Shown here piece after piece: positions 63,614-64,000 of a DNA stretch of 64,000 bases. Every line of letters starts with the position of its first letter. The first letter of the stretch is position 1. The position numbers were made by a program, and so were the translations under genes. Source of the DNA: Trichinella spiralis (taxonomy: Eukaryota > Nematoda > Enoplea > Trichinellida > Trichinellidae); NCBI GenBank assembly GCA_000181795.3, contig CM012954.1:325725-389724 (forward strand), given 5' to 3'. Below the pieces are notes generated by a model. That model did not search any database. It was not told the DNA's origin and saw only the letters and a program-made list of their open reading frames with translations.

Positions 63614-64000
63614 TTATTTGTGTTTAAATTGAACAAGGACACTTCTGTGATCTGATGGCCAGTCGTTTAAGTAATGGTGTGGTTCAGGAGTTATGCTGTG
63701 TGAACCAACGTACGTTTTAGCACTAAGAGGGTGAAGGGTGTTACTTTTATAAAGGATGAAATCAATTCTATCTTGCGGCTCTTTGATAGTATTACCCCAG
63801 CCATCTTGTGACTTTTTGGCTGACGACCAAGTGTTTCCTGGATTTTTCTTGGCATCCGGATAGATTACGCGGAAAGCATCGTGGAATCCAGCTTTGTGAA
63901 ATAGTTGAGTCGCCGGCCAGGCATACACCCAATCACAGTGCTGGTTTCGGGTTGAATCGATCCAGTCGAGATGTGAAGGACAGTTGAAATCACCGGCTAC
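63614..64000 (-). CDS. Endonuclease/exonuclease/phosphatase-fold protein, C-terminal part (runs off window)
   Basis: A single open exon of 128 codons plus stop whose upstream part lies beyond the right edge. It shows the C-terminal hallmarks of the DNase I-like fold: VAGDFNCPSHLDW (metal and phosphate-binding Asp/Asn), DRIDFI, and WPSDHRSVLVQF with the catalytic SDH. The middle (WPATQLFHKAGFHDAFRVIYPD...PGNTW) resembles the broadly distributed EEP hydrolases that carry a GDFN-PSHLDW signature, known to me mainly from bacteria and fungi. Substrate cannot be told: family members cut nucleic acids, inositol phosphates or sphingomyelin. The catalytic end looks intact. It faces PLC beta tail to tail across 876 bases. 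Confidence 0.85.
   Translation of the reverse strand, partial: VAGDFNCPSHLDWIDSTRNQHCDWVYAWPATQLFHKAGFHDAFRVIYPDAKKNPGNTWSSAKKSQDGWGNTIKEPQDRIDFILYKSNTLHPLSAKTYVGSHSITPEPHHYLNDWPSDHRSVLVQFKHK

Overview
The window reads as nuclear DNA from a nematode. It is AT-rich by eye and full of microsatellites. It carries seven protein genes that could be assembled exon by exon with GT-AG introns (many of 50-100 bases), plus one GC-AG intron. The best taxonomic clue is the RAD51 gene: it begins MSAQ with a Lys/Arg-rich leader and has a VDGG insertion, both of which I recall from C. elegans RAD-51. The AT content and repeat style would suit a Trichinella-like clade I worm, but the species is an inference and was not tested.

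Layout, left to right. 1-11321: no confident gene; microsatellites, a 44-base perfect palindrome and a few exon-like scraps on the minus strand. 11322-17275 (+): cGMP-dependent protein kinase (egl-4/PRKG type, 17 exons, 848 aa). 19211-23345 (+): secreted protein with two MAM domains (12 exons, 464 aa). 25437-36728 (+): PAR-1/MARK kinase (12 exons, 1074 aa), with a hAT-type MITE in intron 10 and a GC-AG last intron. 37930-39576 (-): RAD51 recombinase (7 exons, 364 aa). 40517-42189 (+): AHSA1, the Hsp90 ATPase activator (8 exons, 342 aa). 42190-53412: about 11 kb without a confident gene. 53413-62737 (+): phospholipase C beta (egl-8/PLCB type, 27 exons, 1192 aa). 63614-64000 (-): 3' end of an endonuclease/exonuclease/phosphatase-fold protein that runs off the window.

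Each of the six complete models keeps one open frame through every junction, and its exon lengths sum to a multiple of three. PKG, PAR-1 and PLC beta are conserved signalling enzymes. RAD51 and AHSA1 are housekeeping genes arranged head to head over 940 bases. PLC beta and the right-edge gene converge. There is no operon-like packing and no sign of horizontal transfer, CRISPR or prokaryotic systems. I did not find a new multi-gene system. The best leads are the GC-AG intron, the MITE with its target-site duplication, the orphan exon near 47.1 kb, and the possible minus-strand gene at the left.
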